A stretch of 5,691 bases of DNA from positions 1 to 5,691 of the forward strand of contig QHOR01000124.1 in the NCBI GenBank assembly GCA_003219395.1, given 5' to 3'. Position numbers and translations under genes: made by a program. Shown here piece after piece: positions 4,634 through 5,691 of the stretch. The notes below the pieces were generated by a model that was given only the letters and a program-made list of their open reading frames with translations, was not told where the DNA came from and did no database searches. Position 1 is the first letter of the stretch; each line of letters opens with the position of its first letter. The stretch comes from Verrucomicrobiota bacterium (GTDB lineage Bacteria > Verrucomicrobiota > Verrucomicrobiia > Chthoniobacterales > UBA10450).

Positions 4634-5691
4634 ATGATCTTGCCATGTCGAATTCACCGGGGCCGTAAGCGTAATCGCGTTAATTCCCTTGCCCTCGCGT
4701 TCGTGCTCGTCGGTTGCTTATTTTGTCCTTTCCGCCAAGCAATGAGTCAAGAGGCTTTGGTTGCCGCGTCGGAAGCTGCCGGGCTGGGTTGGCTGCCAGC
4801 GGTTCCAATTCAAATCACAGCGGGCATGGACTTCGGCTACGATGATCACGTCAACCCAAGCACATCCACCGGTAGCTCAAGTGGCCAAAAATCGTTCTTC
4901 GCCAGAGAAAACTTGGTCCTCACCTATGTACGCCCCACCGAGCGCACACAACTCAGCTTAATTGGTGTCGGACGTTTTGAACAATTTTTTGATATAGGAA
5001 CGGATGATAAGAACGGGAACGTCACCTTGTCGCTCACGCATAATTTTTCGACGCGCTTGTCCTTCTACGCCAGCGTTTACGCCGCATACGAAACGGAGCC
5101 GGATTTTAAATCCGATGTAGGCCCGGAGAATGTGCGCGCCGATCATTTCAACACGGTGGATATTTTTTCGGTCACTTATCACTGGTTACCGCGAGTCAGT
5201 ACGGTAACAAGTTACACGTTCCAACGCGTTAAGTATGCCGACGCGTCAATTGGAGCTGATCAGGACCGAACGGATAGCACATTCGGCGAGACGGTTCAAT
5301 TTAGCCTGACGAGGCGGACGAATCTGGTCGGCGATTATCGATACCAAATAACAGATTACGACACCGCTCCCAACGATTCCACTACTCACTATCTCCTGGC
5401 TGGTATCGATCATCATCTGACCGAACATTTGGCCGTTCATGCACGCGGCGGTCCATCATTGCGCTCTCTGAAGAATGACGGCGATTCGACGACCCCATAC
5501 TTCGAGGGTTCCCTTGACTACATTAGGAGCAATCACTCGCTGACTTGGGTGACAAGCTATGGTTTCGAAGCGCCAAATGAGGCAAACGCGTCGATCCGCA
5601 AGACCTTCCGAACCGGTCTGGTCCTGACGTATAATCTTACTTCGAGGCTCAGCTCTACGACCGCGGTCTATTTTCATCACGATGAAAATCA
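4634..5691 (+). CDS. Outer-membrane beta-barrel protein of a polysaccharide export locus, 3' partial
   Basis: The frame is open for 352 codons from the ATG at 4634 to the window edge, with no stop. The product begins with a strongly basic segment (RGRKRNR), a hydrophobic core SLALAFVLVGCLF (about 18-30) and a likely cleavage region near AMSQE (36-40), that is, a Sec signal peptide. After a Gly/Ser-rich loop (about 75-85) the rest is a series of amphipathic strands with alternating polar and hydrophobic residues joined by short turns, for example LSLTHNFSTRLSFYASVYAAY, FSVTYHWLPRVSTVTSYTF and GLVLTYNLTSRLSSTTAVYF. Aromatic residues flank the strands, as in porin-like barrels. It resembles the 'putative beta-barrel porin 2' type proteins found beside exopolysaccharide genes, but I cannot assign the family firmly. 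It starts 29 bases after the OPX gene, so the two are probably co-transcribed. A LVGC tetrad at 25-28 could be a lipobox, though cleavage there would leave a hydrophobic LF-CPF tail. Confidence 0.8.
   Translation, partial: MILPCRIHRGRKRNRVNSLALAFVLVGCLFCPFRQAMSQEALVAASEAAGLGWLPAVPIQITAGMDFGYDDHVNPSTSTGSSSGQKSFFARENLVLTYVRPTERTQLSLIGVGRFEQFFDIGTDDKNGNVTLSLTHNFSTRLSFYASVYAAYETEPDFKSDVGPENVRADHFNTVDIFSVTYHWLPRVSTVTSYTFQRVKYADASIGADQDRTDSTFGETVQFSLTRRTNLVGDYRYQITDYDTAPNDSTTHYLLAGIDHHLTEHLAVHARGGPSLRSLKNDGDSTTPYFEGSLDYIRSNHSLTWVTSYGFEAPNEANASIRKTFRTGLVLTYNLTSRLSSTTAVYFHHDEN

Noticed and set aside
4761..4961. 66-codon plus-strand open frame within the barrel gene
   Set aside because: It is an out-of-frame shadow; the frame starting at 4634 is open to the window edge and has a signal peptide and barrel pattern.

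Overview
The window is a bacterial polysaccharide locus with every gene on the + strand. It has two parts: a sugar-nucleotide module (start of window to 3658) and an envelope-export module (about 3957 to the end of window). Gene spacing is tight, no RNA gene, CRISPR array or recognisable complete mobile element was seen, and both outer genes are cut by the window edges. The organism is most likely a Gram-negative soil or freshwater bacterium of moderately high GC. The style of the short lipoprotein-like exporter (a DGKISLP-type block ending in GEVTAAG) recalls Verrucomicrobia from memory. That placement is a guess that only a homology search can settle; Acidobacteria or related groups remain possible.

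Sugar-nucleotide module. It opens with the C-terminal end of a UDP-glucose/GDP-mannose dehydrogenase family protein. Next come an RmlC-type 3,5-epimerase with its catalytic residues intact, a homoserine-dehydrogenase-like Rossmann oxidoreductase with a C-terminal SAF domain, a sugar-1-phosphate nucleotidyltransferase of the glucose-1-phosphate cytidylyltransferase (RfbF) type, and a PIG-L-type zinc deacetylase. The last two genes overlap by the four bases ATGA, so they are probably translationally coupled. None of the usual rhamnose partners (RmlA, RmlB, RmlD) and none of the CDP-dideoxysugar enzymes (RfbG, RfbH) lies in the window. The set therefore looks like a pathway to an unusual activated sugar whose identity cannot be read from these genes.

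Gap of about 300 bases (3659-3956). It holds no confident gene. An antisense open frame here reads somewhat like protein and may be a decayed remnant.

Export module. A short Wza-like outer-membrane polysaccharide export (OPX) protein with one Poly_export and one SLBB domain ends right after the SLBB domain, so it has no C-terminal outer-membrane helix. It is followed 29 bases later by a long open frame (4634 to the window edge) encoding a signal peptide and a beta-barrel-like protein. The attractive reading is that the barrel supplies the outer-membrane channel that the short OPX protein lacks, so that the polymer containing the sugar made upstream leaves the cell through this pair.
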